Assembly (NCBI GenBank): GCA_026785795.1
Contig: JAJAZJ010000270.1
Location: forward strand, 1-12,776
Source of the DNA: Pseudoxanthomonas sp.
GTDB lineage: Bacteria; Pseudomonadota; Gammaproteobacteria; Xanthomonadales; Xanthomonadaceae
DNA length: 12,776 nt
Direction of reading: 5' to 3'
Shown here: positions 1 to 6,445 of the stretch, in pieces
Layout: each line of letters begins with the position of its first letter
Numbering within the stretch: the stretch's first letter is position 1
The notes under the pieces: model-generated
Told to the model about the DNA's origin: nothing
The model's database searches: none
The model's input: the letters and a program-made list of their open reading frames with translations, nothing else
Position numbers and translations under genes: made by a program

Positions 1-556
1 CCTTGCGGAACGGGTGGCCGACGAAGCCGTAGTCGGTCAGGATCCGGCGCAGGTCCGGGTGCCCCTGGTAGAGGATGCCGAACAGATCAAACGCTTCCCG
101 CTCGAACCAGTTGGCGCCGGGCCAGATATCGGTGACCGAGGCCACCGTGGGCAACTCGTCGTTGGCGGCATAACAGCGCACGCGCAGCAGGCGGTTATGC
201 CGGTAGGAACGCAGGTGCGCGACCGTGGCAAAACGGTGCACCGGGCCTTGGCCATGCGGGCGGTTTTCCCAGCTGAACCGGCCCGGGCCAAAGCCAAGCT
301 CCACGCCGCGGCTGAAGCCTTCGGACGACACGTTGGCGGTCTCCCACTCGTCGCAGCCGTAGCCCAGGTAATCCACGCCGCACAGGTCCACCAGCTGTTC
401 GAAGCCGAAATCGTCGCGCAGCGACAGGCAGGCGGCGTGCCAGGTTTCCGCAGGCACTTCCAGGGTGACCTCGCCGCGATCCTCGGCAATGGAGAGCATT
501 GCGTCCGGGAATCGCGCCTGCAGTTGTTCGATGTAGCTTGCGGCTTGCTCGGCCAT
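1..556 (-). CDS. nuoC: NADH-quinone oxidoreductase subunit C, 5' part (cut by window edge)
   Basis: NuoC belongs to the peripheral arm of respiratory complex I on the cytoplasmic face of the inner membrane, where it helps hold the hydrophilic subunits together. The visible 185 codons run from ATG at 554-556 to the left edge with no stop, so the C-terminus lies outside the window. The family signature is clear near the end: [12 protein letters not shown] (residues 150-161), then [21 protein letters not shown] (165-185). Residues about 69-108 form an extra stretch in the middle of the domain; I recall a similar insert in Xanthomonas NuoC, which supports the taxonomic guess. NuoC here is a separate protein, not the NuoCD fusion of E. 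coli. It lies 52 bp downstream of nuoB on the same strand. No strong Shine-Dalgarno sequence precedes the ATG, so translation may depend on upstream genes; the start was chosen by N-terminal resemblance to the family. Confidence 0.95.
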   Translation of the reverse strand, partial: MAEQAASYIEQLQARFPDAMLSIAEDRGEVTLEVPAETWHAACLSLRDDFGFEQLVDLCGVDYLGYGCDEWETANVSSEGFSRGVELGFGPGRFSWENRPHGQGPVHRFATVAHLRSYRHNRLLRVRCYAANDELPTVASVTDIWPGANWFEREAFDLFGILYQGHPDLRRILTDYGFVGHPFRK

Positions 557-608
557 GGGGGCGGTGGCGTGCTCGATGTGGGGTCAGGAAGGGATCAGCG
601 GGTCGTGA

Positions 609-1163
609 TCAACGGGCGATGGTCTGGGTGCGCCAGATCTTCTTTTGCAGCTGCAGGATGCCGTAGACCAGGGCCTCGGCGGTGGGCGGACAGCCAGGTA
701 CGTATATGTCGACGGGGACGATGCGGTCGCAGCCGCGCACCACTGAATACGAGTAGTGGTAGTAGCCGCCGCCATTGGCGCAGCTGCCCATCGAAATCAC
801 CCACTTCGGGTCGGGCATCTGGTCGTAGACCTTGCGCAGGGCCGGGGCCATCTTGTTGACCAGGGTGCCGGCCACGATCATCACGTCGGACTGGCGCGGC
901 GACGGGCGGAACACCACGCCGTAGCGATCCAGGTCCAGGCGCGAGGCGCCGGCGTGCATCATCTCCACCGCGCAGCAGGCCAGGCCGAAGGTCATCGGCC
1001 ACATCGAGCCGGTGCGCGCCCAGTTCATCAGCGCGTCGACGCTGGTGGTGACGTAGCCTTTTTCCAGCAGCGGGTTGCCGCCCTCCGGGCGCAGGATGTC
1101 GTCCACGCGCCCTTCCGGGATCGGGTTGGTCATCAATCGATCGATGGTGCCCAGCACGCTCAC
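609..1163 (-). CDS. nuoB: NADH-quinone oxidoreductase subunit B
   Basis: NuoB carries the terminal iron-sulfur cluster N2 of complex I, which passes electrons to ubiquinone at the junction of the peripheral and membrane arms. The 184-residue product shows the four expected cluster ligands: the tandem cysteines C63-C64 in [12 protein letters not shown]128 in [12 protein letters not shown], and C158 in VPGCPP. The motif [15 protein letters not shown] is also typical. The open frame extends upstream into nuoA, but the family N-terminus and a GGGAG sequence 7 nt upstream point to GTG at 1161-1163 as the start; a second GTG two codons later (1155-1157) is the alternative. The start lies 4 nt beyond the nuoA stop, so translation is probably coupled to nuoA. 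Length matches Xanthomonas NuoB. Confidence 0.97.
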   Translation of the reverse strand: MSVLGTIDRLMTNPIPEGRVDDILRPEGGNPLLEKGYVTTSVDALMNWARTGSMWPMTFGLACCAVEMMHAGASRLDLDRYGVVFRPSPRQSDVMIVAGTLVNKMAPALRKVYDQMPDPKWVISMGSCANGGGYYHYSYSVVRGCDRIVPVDIYVPGCPPTAEALVYGILQLQKKIWRTQTIAR

Positions 1164-1167
1164 AGGT

Positions 1168-1524
1168 TCACTCCCATTCCAGCGCTCCCTTCTTCCACAC
1201 GTAGATGAACCCCAGGAACAACATGCCCACGAACAGGCCCATGGTGACCAGGCCGCGCACCCCAAGCTCCGGGAAGACCAGGGTCCAGGGCACGATGAAG
1301 ATGATTTCCAGGTCGAACACGATGAACTGGATGGCAATCAGGTAATAGCGCACGTCGAACTTCATGCGCGCGTCCTCGAATGGCTCGAAGCCACATTCGT
1401 AGGGCGAAAGTTTCTGCGCGTCGGGACGACGCGGGCCGAGGAACCGTCCCGCCACCATCAGCGCGATGCCGATGCCGGTGGCCACGATCAGGAACAACAG
1501 AGTCGGCAGGTATTCGGCCAGCAC
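1168..1524 (-). CDS. nuoA: NADH-quinone oxidoreductase subunit A
   Basis: NuoA is a small membrane subunit of complex I that lies near the quinone-binding site. The 118-residue protein has three predicted membrane helices, at about residues 5-26, 60-80 and 88-109. Between helices 1 and 2 is the family hallmark [10 protein letters not shown] (40-49) with its conserved cysteine, followed by [15 protein letters not shown] with the acidic residues of helix 2. The start is GTG at 1522-1524, preceded by GAGGA with a 6-nt spacer. It is the first gene of the nuo cluster, and the tRNA-Leu gene ends 127 bp upstream. A TACAAT box in that gap could be its promoter element. It overlaps no other gene and runs almost directly into nuoB. 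Confidence 0.96.
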   Translation of the reverse strand: MLAEYLPTLLFLIVATGIGIALMVAGRFLGPRRPDAQKLSPYECGFEPFEDARMKFDVRYYLIAIQFIVFDLEIIFIVPWTLVFPELGVRGLVTMGLFVGMLFLGFIYVWKKGALEWE

Positions 1525-1599
1525 GCGTGGTCCTCGGTTGGTGGCTCCTGACCGGCCAGCGCGGGGTGCGCCTTGCCGAAACAGGATGTGCGATTCCCC

Positions 1600-1605
1600 A
1601 TTGTA
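1600..1605 (-). promoter_or_regulatory. Possible -10 box upstream of nuoA
   Basis: The minus strand reads TACAAT here, five of six matches to the sigma-70 -10 consensus, in the 127-bp gap between tRNA-Leu and nuoA, about 76 nt upstream of the nuoA start codon. No convincing -35 hexamer lies 16-18 nt upstream and there is no extended -10 TG, so the call rests on one box. The same hexamer also occurs upstream of tRNA-Leu. Confidence 0.25.
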
Positions 1606-1651
1606 AAGTCGACGCCCATCAGGCGCGGTCTTCGAGAAGGATTCGCAACAG

Positions 1652-1736
1652 TGGTGCCCAAGAGGGGACTCGAACCCCTACGACTTTCGCCGCTACCACC
1701 TCAAGGTAGTGCGTCTACCAATTCCGCCACCTGGGC
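1652..1736 (-). tRNA. tRNA-Leu (anticodon GAG)
   Basis: This 85-nt gene, counting an encoded CCA end at 1652-1654, folds as a class II tRNA. The acceptor stem pairs GCCCAGG (1730-1736) with CTTGGGC, including one G-T wobble. The D-arm region contains GGTAGAC. The anticodon arm is CTACC-TTGAGGT-GGTAG (1693-1709), with anticodon GAG at 1700-1702 reading CUC and CUU leucine codons. A long variable arm follows, then the T-arm AGGGG-TTCGAGT-CCCCT. The gene sits between secG and nuoA on the same strand; a Leu(GAG) tRNA immediately after secG is a recurring arrangement in Gammaproteobacteria. It may be processed from a tpiA-secG transcript or have its own promoter, since a TACAAT box lies 38 nt upstream. 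Confidence 0.97.
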
Positions 1737-1766
1737 AAACAAATGCGCCTGGGTAAGCCCTTGCGC

Positions 1767-1788
1767 GAAGACTATTGTAACCGTCTTC
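1767..1788 (-). promoter_or_regulatory. Possible tRNA-Leu promoter box inside an inverted repeat
   Basis: Between secG and tRNA-Leu, a 6-bp inverted repeat (GAAGAC and GTCTTC) flanks a 10-nt centre. The centre contains TACAAT on the minus strand at 1774-1779, resembling a -10 box, about 38 nt upstream of the mature tRNA 5' end. No good -35 is visible. The repeat could instead be a weak hairpin at the end of the secG message; it has no run of T after it. Confidence 0.25.
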
Positions 1789-1798
1789 AGGTGTCCCG

Positions 1799-2263
1799 CT
1801 ATGGCTTGGTGGGCGGTTCGGGCGCCGGGTTGGCCGGCACCGCATCGCCACTGGCAGGCGTGGCGGGTGCGGCAGACGGAATGGACGGCACCGTGGAAGG
1901 TGACTGGACCGGGGTGGTGACCGGGGCCGTGGGAACCGTGGAGGGCACCGGCGCAGCAATCTCGCCCGCGCCGGGTACCGCCGGAACCTGATCCATGATG
2001 CCCAGGCTCTGCTGCACCACCGGTCGTGCGCTGTGCGCGGCCTGCCAGGCCATGAACAGGCTGATGCCGAAGAAAACGACGGCCAGCCATTTGGTGCTCT
2101 TGGACAGGAAGTTGGATGCGCCACGCGCACCGAACACGGTGCCGGACGCGCCTGCACCGAAGCCGGAACCGGCGGCCGCGCCGGAGCCACGCTGCATCAG
2201 CACCATGGCAATGATGGCCAGGGCCAGCAGCACGTAGATCACATTCAGGGTCAACATCAACAT
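1799..2263 (-). CDS. secG: Protein-export translocase subunit SecG
   Basis: SecG is the small accessory subunit of the SecYEG channel in the inner membrane and assists SecA-driven protein export. The 154-residue product has helix 1 at about residues 3-22, the conserved cytoplasmic loop MQRGSGAAAGSGFGAGASG (23-41) continuing to TVFGARGASNFLSKSTKWLA, and helix 2 at about 59-74. Beyond residue 90 is a Pro/Ala/Thr/Ser/Val-rich tail of about 60 residues, longer than the roughly 110-residue E. coli protein needs. In the family topology both ends are periplasmic, so the tail is probably periplasmic. The frame is open further upstream, but family resemblance begins at the ATG at 2261-2263; a second ATG at 2255-2257 is nearly as likely. 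No strong ribosome binding site is visible. It follows tpiA by 58 bp and ends with TAG. Confidence 0.95.
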   Translation of the reverse strand: MLMLTLNVIYVLLALAIIAMVLMQRGSGAAAGSGFGAGASGTVFGARGASNFLSKSTKWLAVVFFGISLFMAWQAAHSARPVVQQSLGIMDQVPAVPGAGEIAAPVPSTVPTAPVTTPVQSPSTVPSIPSAAPATPASGDAVPANPAPEPPTKP

Positions 2264-2321
2264 TTCAGGGTCTCGATCAAATGAAGGGTCCAGCAGCGCA
2301 TGCCGGACATGGAAATCAGTT

Positions 2322-3086
2322 TCAGTGCGCGGCCGCGGCTGCCGCCGCACCGGCGATGGCCAGGAAGTCAGCAGCGACCAGGGAAGCACCGCCGACCAGC
2401 CCACCGTCGACGTCAGGCTGTGCGAACAGTTCAGCCGCGTTGTCCGGCTTCACGCTTCCGCCGTACAGCAGCGGCAGCGAGTCGGCAATTCTAGCATCGC
2501 CCTGCCTGACCAGACCACGCAGGAAGGCGTGGACCTACTGCGCCTGGGCGGGGCTGGCGGTGCGCCCGGTACCGATCGCCCAGACCGGCTCATAGGCAAC
2601 CACCGCACCGTCCAGACCCTGTGCCCCCACCAGGTCCAGGACGGGTCCCAGCTGGGCAGCGATCACCGATTCGGTCAACCCGGCCTCGCGGTCCTCCAGG
2701 GTCTCGCCCAGGCAGAGTATTGGCACCAGGCCGGCGCTGCGGGCAGCCTGGAACTTGAGGGCCACCAGCTGGCTGCTCTCGCCGTGGTGCTGGCGCCGCT
2801 CGGAGTGGCCGGCCAGGCAATAGCGGGCGCCTACATCGGCCAGCATTTCGGCAGACACCTCGCCGGTATAGGCGCCCTTCGTATTGCTGCTGACATCCTG
2901 GGCGCCAAAGGCAATGGCGTAGCGCTCGAAATCCTCGATCAGCTCGCCCAGATACGGGCTGGGCGGCAGCAGCACCAGCTCCACGCCCGCCAGCGGCAAA
3001 CCCGCTGCAATCTCGGCCACCAGCCCGGTGGCAAAGGCACGGCTGCCGTGCAGCTTCCAGTTTCCGGCTACGATCCTGCGACGCAT
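2322..3086 (-). pseudogene. tpiA: Triosephosphate isomerase, interrupted by an in-frame TAG at codon 184
   Basis: TpiA interconverts dihydroxyacetone phosphate and glyceraldehyde 3-phosphate in the cytoplasm. The ATG at 3084-3086 follows AGGAG with a 7-nt spacer. Family motifs are present: N9 and K11 in AGNWKLHG, H94 in LAGHSERR, E166 in [11 protein letters not shown], and phosphate-gripping loop 6 at about 167-177. At 2535-2537 the frame then reads TAG (codon 184, after AQAQ). Beyond it the same frame continues for 70 codons of recognisable TpiA, including [10 protein letters not shown] (208-217) and LVGGASL (230-236), ending in TGA at 2322-2324. Without the TAG the protein would be 254 residues, near the family's usual 250. 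The 183-residue product keeps the catalytic residues but lacks the last strands of the barrel and its phosphate-binding loops, so it should be inactive. One base change (from GAG or CAG) would explain it; sequencing error and genuine nonsense mutation cannot be told apart here. Confidence 0.9.
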
Positions 3087-3102
3087 CGATACGCTCCTGT
3101 CA

Positions 3103-3121
3103 TGGCCTTCCGCCAAGGCCA
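3103..3121. repeat. Perfect 7-bp inverted repeat in the tpiA leader
   Basis: TGGCCTT and AAGGCCA flank a 5-nt centre in the 82-bp gap between the divergent tpiA and SDR genes. On the tpiA side the arm ends 5 nt before the AGGAG ribosome binding site, so in the tpiA message it would form a hairpin just ahead of the site; on the DNA it could be an operator. A tandem copy of GATAGCC lies next to it at 3127-3140. The function is unknown. Confidence 0.5.
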
Positions 3122-3168
3122 CAAAGGATAGCCGATAGCCCACTCCACCCCAGACAGGCGCTTCCCCC

Positions 3169-3999
3169 ATGGACTCCGATCCCGATTCGACCACCAGCAA
3201 CGCCACGCGGAACCACTGGGCGCTGGTAACCGGCGCGTCCAGCGGCATCGGCGCGGCGATTGCGCACGAATATGCGCGCCGCGGAGTGCCCCTGGTATTG
3301 ACCGCCCGCCGCGAGGACAAGCTGTCGCTGCTGGCAGCGGAGCTGCGCCAGCAGGTGCCGGTGGAAGTGATCCCGGCCGATCTGGCGGACCCGCGCGCAC
3401 CCGCCGAACTGGTCGCCGAAATCCAGCGCCGCGGCCTGTCGATCCGGGTGCTGGTCAACAACGCAGGCTATGGCGTGCCCGGCCGCTACCTGACCAAGGA
3501 CTGGGCGACGCACGCCGGGTTCCTGCAGGTGATGGTCGGGGCAGTCAGTGAACTGACCTGGCGGCTGCTGCCCGCGATCCGGGCCTCGGGCAGCGGGCGC
3601 ATCCTCAACGTCGCCTCGTTTGCCGCACTGGTCCCGGGGGCGGATGGGCAGACGCTGTACGCCGCGGTCAAAGCGTACATGGTCAAGTTCAGTGAGTCGC
3701 TGGCGCTGGAAAACAGGGCGCACGGGGTCAAGGTAACCGCACTGTGCCCCGGCTTCACCTACTCGGAGTTCCATGACGTCACCGGTACCCGCCAGATGAT
3801 GGCCAAGCTGCCGAAGTGGGCATGGCTGGACGCCGATGCGGTGGCCATGGCCGGTATTGATGGCAACCAGCGTGGGCGGGTCATCGTGGTGCCGGGTGGT
3901 GTCTACAAGCTGCTCCGCTTCGTCACCAAGCACCTGCCGGACCGGCTGGTGCTGGACCTGATGGGGCGCAACTCGGGCAGGATCCGCAAGACCGGCTAG
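3169..3999 (+). CDS. Short-chain dehydrogenase/reductase (SDR) family oxidoreductase
   Basis: This is a predicted cytoplasmic NAD(P)-dependent oxidoreductase of the classical SDR type, 276 residues. The Rossmann cofactor motif is TGASSGIG (21-28), followed by TARRED (45-50), whose arginines suggest NADP(H) preference. The structural motif NNAG is at 97-100, the catalytic serine is probably S150 in ILNVASF, and the Y-x3-K pair is Y164 and K168 in LYAAVKAYM. Where most classical SDRs have the fourth tetrad residue Asn, this protein seems to have M122 (LQVMVGAVSELT). It resembles the DltE-like group (COG0300), whose substrates are mostly unknown, so no gene name or substrate is offered. ATG at 3169 is used; the ribosome binding site is weak (AGGCG about 10 nt upstream). 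It is the only plus-strand gene here, divergent from tpiA and convergent with the oxygenase, whose stop is 27 bp away. Confidence 0.88.
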   Translation: MDSDPDSTTSNATRNHWALVTGASSGIGAAIAHEYARRGVPLVLTARREDKLSLLAAELRQQVPVEVIPADLADPRAPAELVAEIQRRGLSIRVLVNNAGYGVPGRYLTKDWATHAGFLQVMVGAVSELTWRLLPAIRASGSGRILNVASFAALVPGADGQTLYAAVKAYMVKFSESLALENRAHGVKVTALCPGFTYSEFHDVTGTRQMMAKLPKWAWLDADAVAMAGIDGNQRGRVIVVPGGVYKLLRFVTKHLPDRLVLDLMGRNSGRIRKTG

Positions 4000-4026
4000 G
4001 CGCCGCGTGGCTGCCGATGCAGGCGC

Positions 4027-4965
4027 TTACTTCAGCTTGATCTCGCGCAGGCGCTCTTCCAGGTAGTCCTGGGCGGTGATCGGCTCGGCATAGCGGCTTG
4101 GGTTATCGGCGCTGATCGTGGATGGCAATACGTCAATCAGGAAGTCAGGGTTCGGGTGCAGGAAGAACGGCACCGAGTAGCGCGGCTTGCGCGCCGCCTC
4201 GCCAGGCGGGTTGGTGACCCGGTGGGTGGTGGACGGATACACGTGGTTGGTCAGGCGCTGCAGCATGTCGCCGATGTTGACCACGATGGTGTCTGCGTCT
4301 GAGGTGAAGGGCACCCACTCGCCCTGCTGCGAACGCACCTCCAGCCCCGCTGCGCTGGCCCCGACCAGCAGGGTGATCAGGTTGATGTCCTCATGCGCCC
4401 CGGCGCGGACGTTGGGAACGTCGTCGGCGATGATCGGCGGGTAGTGGATGGGGCGCAGGATGGAGTTTCCGGAATCGGTCTTGTCGGCGAAGAAACGCTC
4501 GTCCAGCCCTAGATGCAGGGCCAGCGCAGAAAGCACCCTGGAGCCCAGCTTGTCCAGGGATTGGTACAGGCCGTAGCCATGCTCGCGGAAACCGGGGACT
4601 TCCTCAGGCCAAAGGTTGGGCGGCATCGCTTCGGCATAAGGTGAATCACGCGCGATCTCACGACCAATGTGCCAAAACTCCTTCAGGTCGAAATGCTTGG
4701 AGTCCTTGGCTGTTTCCACCCCGAACGGCGTGTATCCGCGTGCGCCGCCGCTGCCGGGCACGTGGTACTTGCGCTTGGTTTGTTCGGGCAGGGCGAAGAA
4801 ATCGCGGAACGCTGCATAGGCCGCATCAATGTCGTGCTGGGGGATGCCGTGGTTGCGGATGCCGGCAAAACCCCACTCACGATAGGCAGCGCCCATCTCG
4901 GCAACGAAACCATCACGGTCGGTGTCGAAACGGGTGATGTCCAGGGTGGGGATGCGTGCGTTCAT
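4027..4965 (-). CDS. 2-oxoglutarate/Fe(II)-dependent oxygenase, isopenicillin N synthase-like
   Basis: This 312-residue protein belongs to the non-haem iron oxygenase family that includes isopenicillin N synthase and plant flavanone and gibberellin oxidases. The N-terminal region (DIOX_N-like) starts with IPTLDITRF and includes WGFAGIRNHGI (31-41). The C-terminal double-stranded beta-helix has the iron ligands H191 and D193 in AHEDINLITLL and H248 in STTHRV, and the R262-x-S264 pair in KPRYSVPFF that binds the 2-oxoglutarate carboxylate. All residues needed for activity appear present. The presence of R-x-S favours a 2-oxoglutarate user, although isopenicillin N synthase itself has R-x-S and no cosubstrate, so this is not decisive. 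The substrate cannot be read from the sequence; beta-lactam synthesis is not implied, as no partner genes are nearby. ATG at 4963-4965 follows a weak GAGAG. The small hydrophobic frame ends 48 nt upstream, so cotranscription with glmM is possible. Confidence 0.9.
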   Translation of the reverse strand: MNARIPTLDITRFDTDRDGFVAEMGAAYREWGFAGIRNHGIPQHDIDAAYAAFRDFFALPEQTKRKYHVPGSGGARGYTPFGVETAKDSKHFDLKEFWHIGREIARDSPYAEAMPPNLWPEEVPGFREHGYGLYQSLDKLGSRVLSALALHLGLDERFFADKTDSGNSILRPIHYPPIIADDVPNVRAGAHEDINLITLLVGASAAGLEVRSQQGEWVPFTSDADTIVVNIGDMLQRLTNHVYPSTTHRVTNPPGEAARKPRYSVPFFLHPNPDFLIDVLPSTISADNPSRYAEPITAQDYLEERLREIKLK

Positions 4966-5013
4966 GGATCGCTCTCGAATTCAGTAGCCGGATGGGAGGA
5001 TGCAGCGGCCGGA

Positions 5014-5103
5014 TCAGGCCAGCAGGAGGTACAGCAGCCAGAAAGATCCCGCCTTGGCCACGACCACGGCCACCGCAATCATCACCTGCTCACGCCGCTG
5101 CAC
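5014..5103 (-). CDS. Possible 29-residue single-helix membrane protein overlapping the glmM 3' end
   Basis: I do not recognise this frame, but several signs favour a real gene. A GTG at 5101-5103 is preceded by a full GGAGG ribosome binding site at 5110-5114 with a 6-nt spacer, embedded in the last codons of glmM. The frame begins 14 nt before the end of glmM in another reading frame and ends at TGA 5014-5016. The product starts with a basic/polar segment (MQRREQ) and continues as one hydrophobic stretch (about residues 8-29), including [14 protein letters not shown] with a single lysine near the middle. This is the pattern of a short inner-membrane protein with the N-terminus inside. About 25 of 29 codons end in G or C, like the neighbouring genes. 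It could be a regulator or a stabiliser of a larger membrane protein. The SD match could be coincidental, because GAGGCG is also sensible glmM coding sequence. Confidence 0.5.
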   Translation of the reverse strand: MQRREQVMIAVAVVVAKAGSFWLLYLLLA

Positions 5104-6445
5104 GTACCGCCTCCGCCAGGCGCTCCAGCGTGCCCTGCATCAAGGCGTGGTCGTCAGCTTCCACGGTCACCCTGACCACCGGCTCGGTGCCCGAGGCACG
5201 CAGGAAGGCGCGGCCACGGCCATGCACTGCGGCCTGTGCCTCGGCCAGTGCGCGCTTGACGCTTTCGTCTTCGACCGGCCTGGACCCGTTCGCCAGGCGG
5301 ATGTTGATGGTTTTCTGCGGCACCATGGCCAGGCCAGCCAGCGCCTGGCGCAGCGAGACCTGGTTGCGGACCAGCACGTCCAGCACCTGCAGCGCACTGA
5401 CGATGGCATCGCCGGTGCTGGTCCGGTCCAGGCACAGCAAGTGGCCGGAAGCCTCCCCGCCCAGCACGCCCTGCCCTTCCACCAGCGCTTTGTGCACGTG
5501 GCGGTCGCCCACCTTGCTGCGCACGAACTCGATACCGGCGTCGTTGAATGCGCGCTCCAGGCCGTAGTTGCTCATAAGCGTGCCCACTACCGGGCCGTGC
5601 AGGCGACCCGTGCGCTTCCAGTCATTGGCCAGTATGTAGATCAGGCCGTCACCATCCACCGTGGTGCCTTCATCGTCCACGAACAGCACGCGGTCCCCGT
5701 CGCCGTCAAACGCGATACCCAGCGCTGCGCCGATTTCCACGACGCGCGCAGCGAGATGCTCCGGATGCGTCGAACCAACCCCGTCGTTGATATTCAGCCC
5801 ATTGGGCTCGGCACCCACCACGTCCACCCGCGCACCCAGTTCGCGCAGCACCATGGGGCCCACCTGGTAGGTCGCGCCATTGGCACAATCCACGACGATG
5901 CGCATGCCGCCCAGGTCGAAGCGCCGCGGCACCGAGTTCTTGCACGCCTCCAGGTAGCGGCCAATCGCATCGCGGGTGCGTACCGCTTTGCCCAGGCGCT
6001 CGGAGGCCACGGTGACGAACGGCAGCTCCAGTGCATCCTCGATCGCCAGCTCGGTGGCGTCGTCCAGTTTCTCACCCTCGGCGGAAAAGAACTTGATGCC
6101 GTTGTCATGGTGCGGGTTGTGCGATGCCGAAATGACGATGCCGCCATCGGCGCGGAGCGCCCGGGTCAGGTGGGAAACTGCGGGCGTGGGCATCGGACCG
6201 ACCAGCTGCACGTCGACACCGGCGGCCACCAACCCGGCCTCCAGCGCCGCTTCGAACATGTAGTTGGAGATGCGGGTGTCCTTGCCGATGATCACCACCG
6301 GTTTGCGCCAGCCGTCGCTGCGCTTGGCCATGGCCTGCAGCACATGGCCGTAGGCATTGCCCAACCGGAGCATGAAATCGGCCGCAATCGGGCCCTCGCC
6401 CACGCGCCCGCGGATGCCATCGGTGCCGAAATAGCGACGGCTCAC
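5090..6445 (-). CDS. glmM: Phosphoglucosamine mutase
   Basis: GlmM converts glucosamine 6-phosphate to glucosamine 1-phosphate, feeding UDP-GlcNAc for peptidoglycan and lipopolysaccharide. The 451-residue product has every family landmark: N-terminal [11 protein letters not shown] (3-13), the phosphoserine loop [12 protein letters not shown] (105-116) with the phosphorylated serine at S108, the magnesium-binding DGDGDR (247-252), the sugar-binding GEASGH (330-335), and the phosphate-binding [11 protein letters not shown] (416-426) of domain 4. GEASGH supports glucosamine rather than a simple hexose substrate. The start is GTG at 6443-6445, overlapping the accD stop as GTGA, with a GGTGGA sequence upstream, so translation is likely coupled to accD. 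In some other Gammaproteobacteria glmM directly precedes tpiA/secG; here a small frame, an oxygenase and an SDR gene intervene. Confidence 0.97.
   Translation of the reverse strand: MSRRYFGTDGIRGRVGEGPIAADFMLRLGNAYGHVLQAMAKRSDGWRKPVVIIGKDTRISNYMFEAALEAGLVAAGVDVQLVGPMPTPAVSHLTRALRADGGIVISASHNPHHDNGIKFFSAEGEKLDDATELAIEDALELPFVTVASERLGKAVRTRDAIGRYLEACKNSVPRRFDLGGMRIVVDCANGATYQVGPMVLRELGARVDVVGAEPNGLNINDGVGSTHPEHLAARVVEIGAALGIAFDGDGDRVLFVDDEGTTVDGDGLIYILANDWKRTGRLHGPVVGTLMSNYGLERAFNDAGIEFVRSKVGDRHVHKALVEGQGVLGGEASGHLLCLDRTSTGDAIVSALQVLDVLVRNQVSLRQALAGLAMVPQKTINIRLANGSRPVEDESVKRALAEAQAAVHGRGRAFLRASGTEPVVRVTVEADDHALMQGTLERLAEAVRAAA

Noticed and set aside
2535..2537. General reassignment of TAG, or pyrrolysine, as an explanation for the tpiA stop
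   Set aside because: secG, the SDR gene and trpB all end in TAG in this window, and a proteobacterial pyrrolysine system is not expected; no suppressor tRNA is visible.
3087..3461. Upstream N-terminal extension of tpiA
   Set aside because: The frame is open upstream, but the TpiA family begins at MRRRIVAGNWK, with a good AGGAG directly before ATG 3086; the extension would overlap the SDR gene.
3100..3933. Minus-strand frame of 277 codons opposite the SDR gene
   Set aside because: The plus strand has the full SDR motif set; the antisense product has none and lacks a ribosome binding site.
4000..4026. Bidirectional terminator between the convergent SDR and oxygenase genes
   Set aside because: Only a 5-bp GCGCC/GGCGC pairing with a 17-nt centre and no T-run on either side; too weak to call.
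4987..5015. Repeated GCCGGAT near the end of the small frame downstream of glmM
   Set aside because: Two direct copies of a GC-rich 7-mer, not an inverted repeat; likely chance in this composition.
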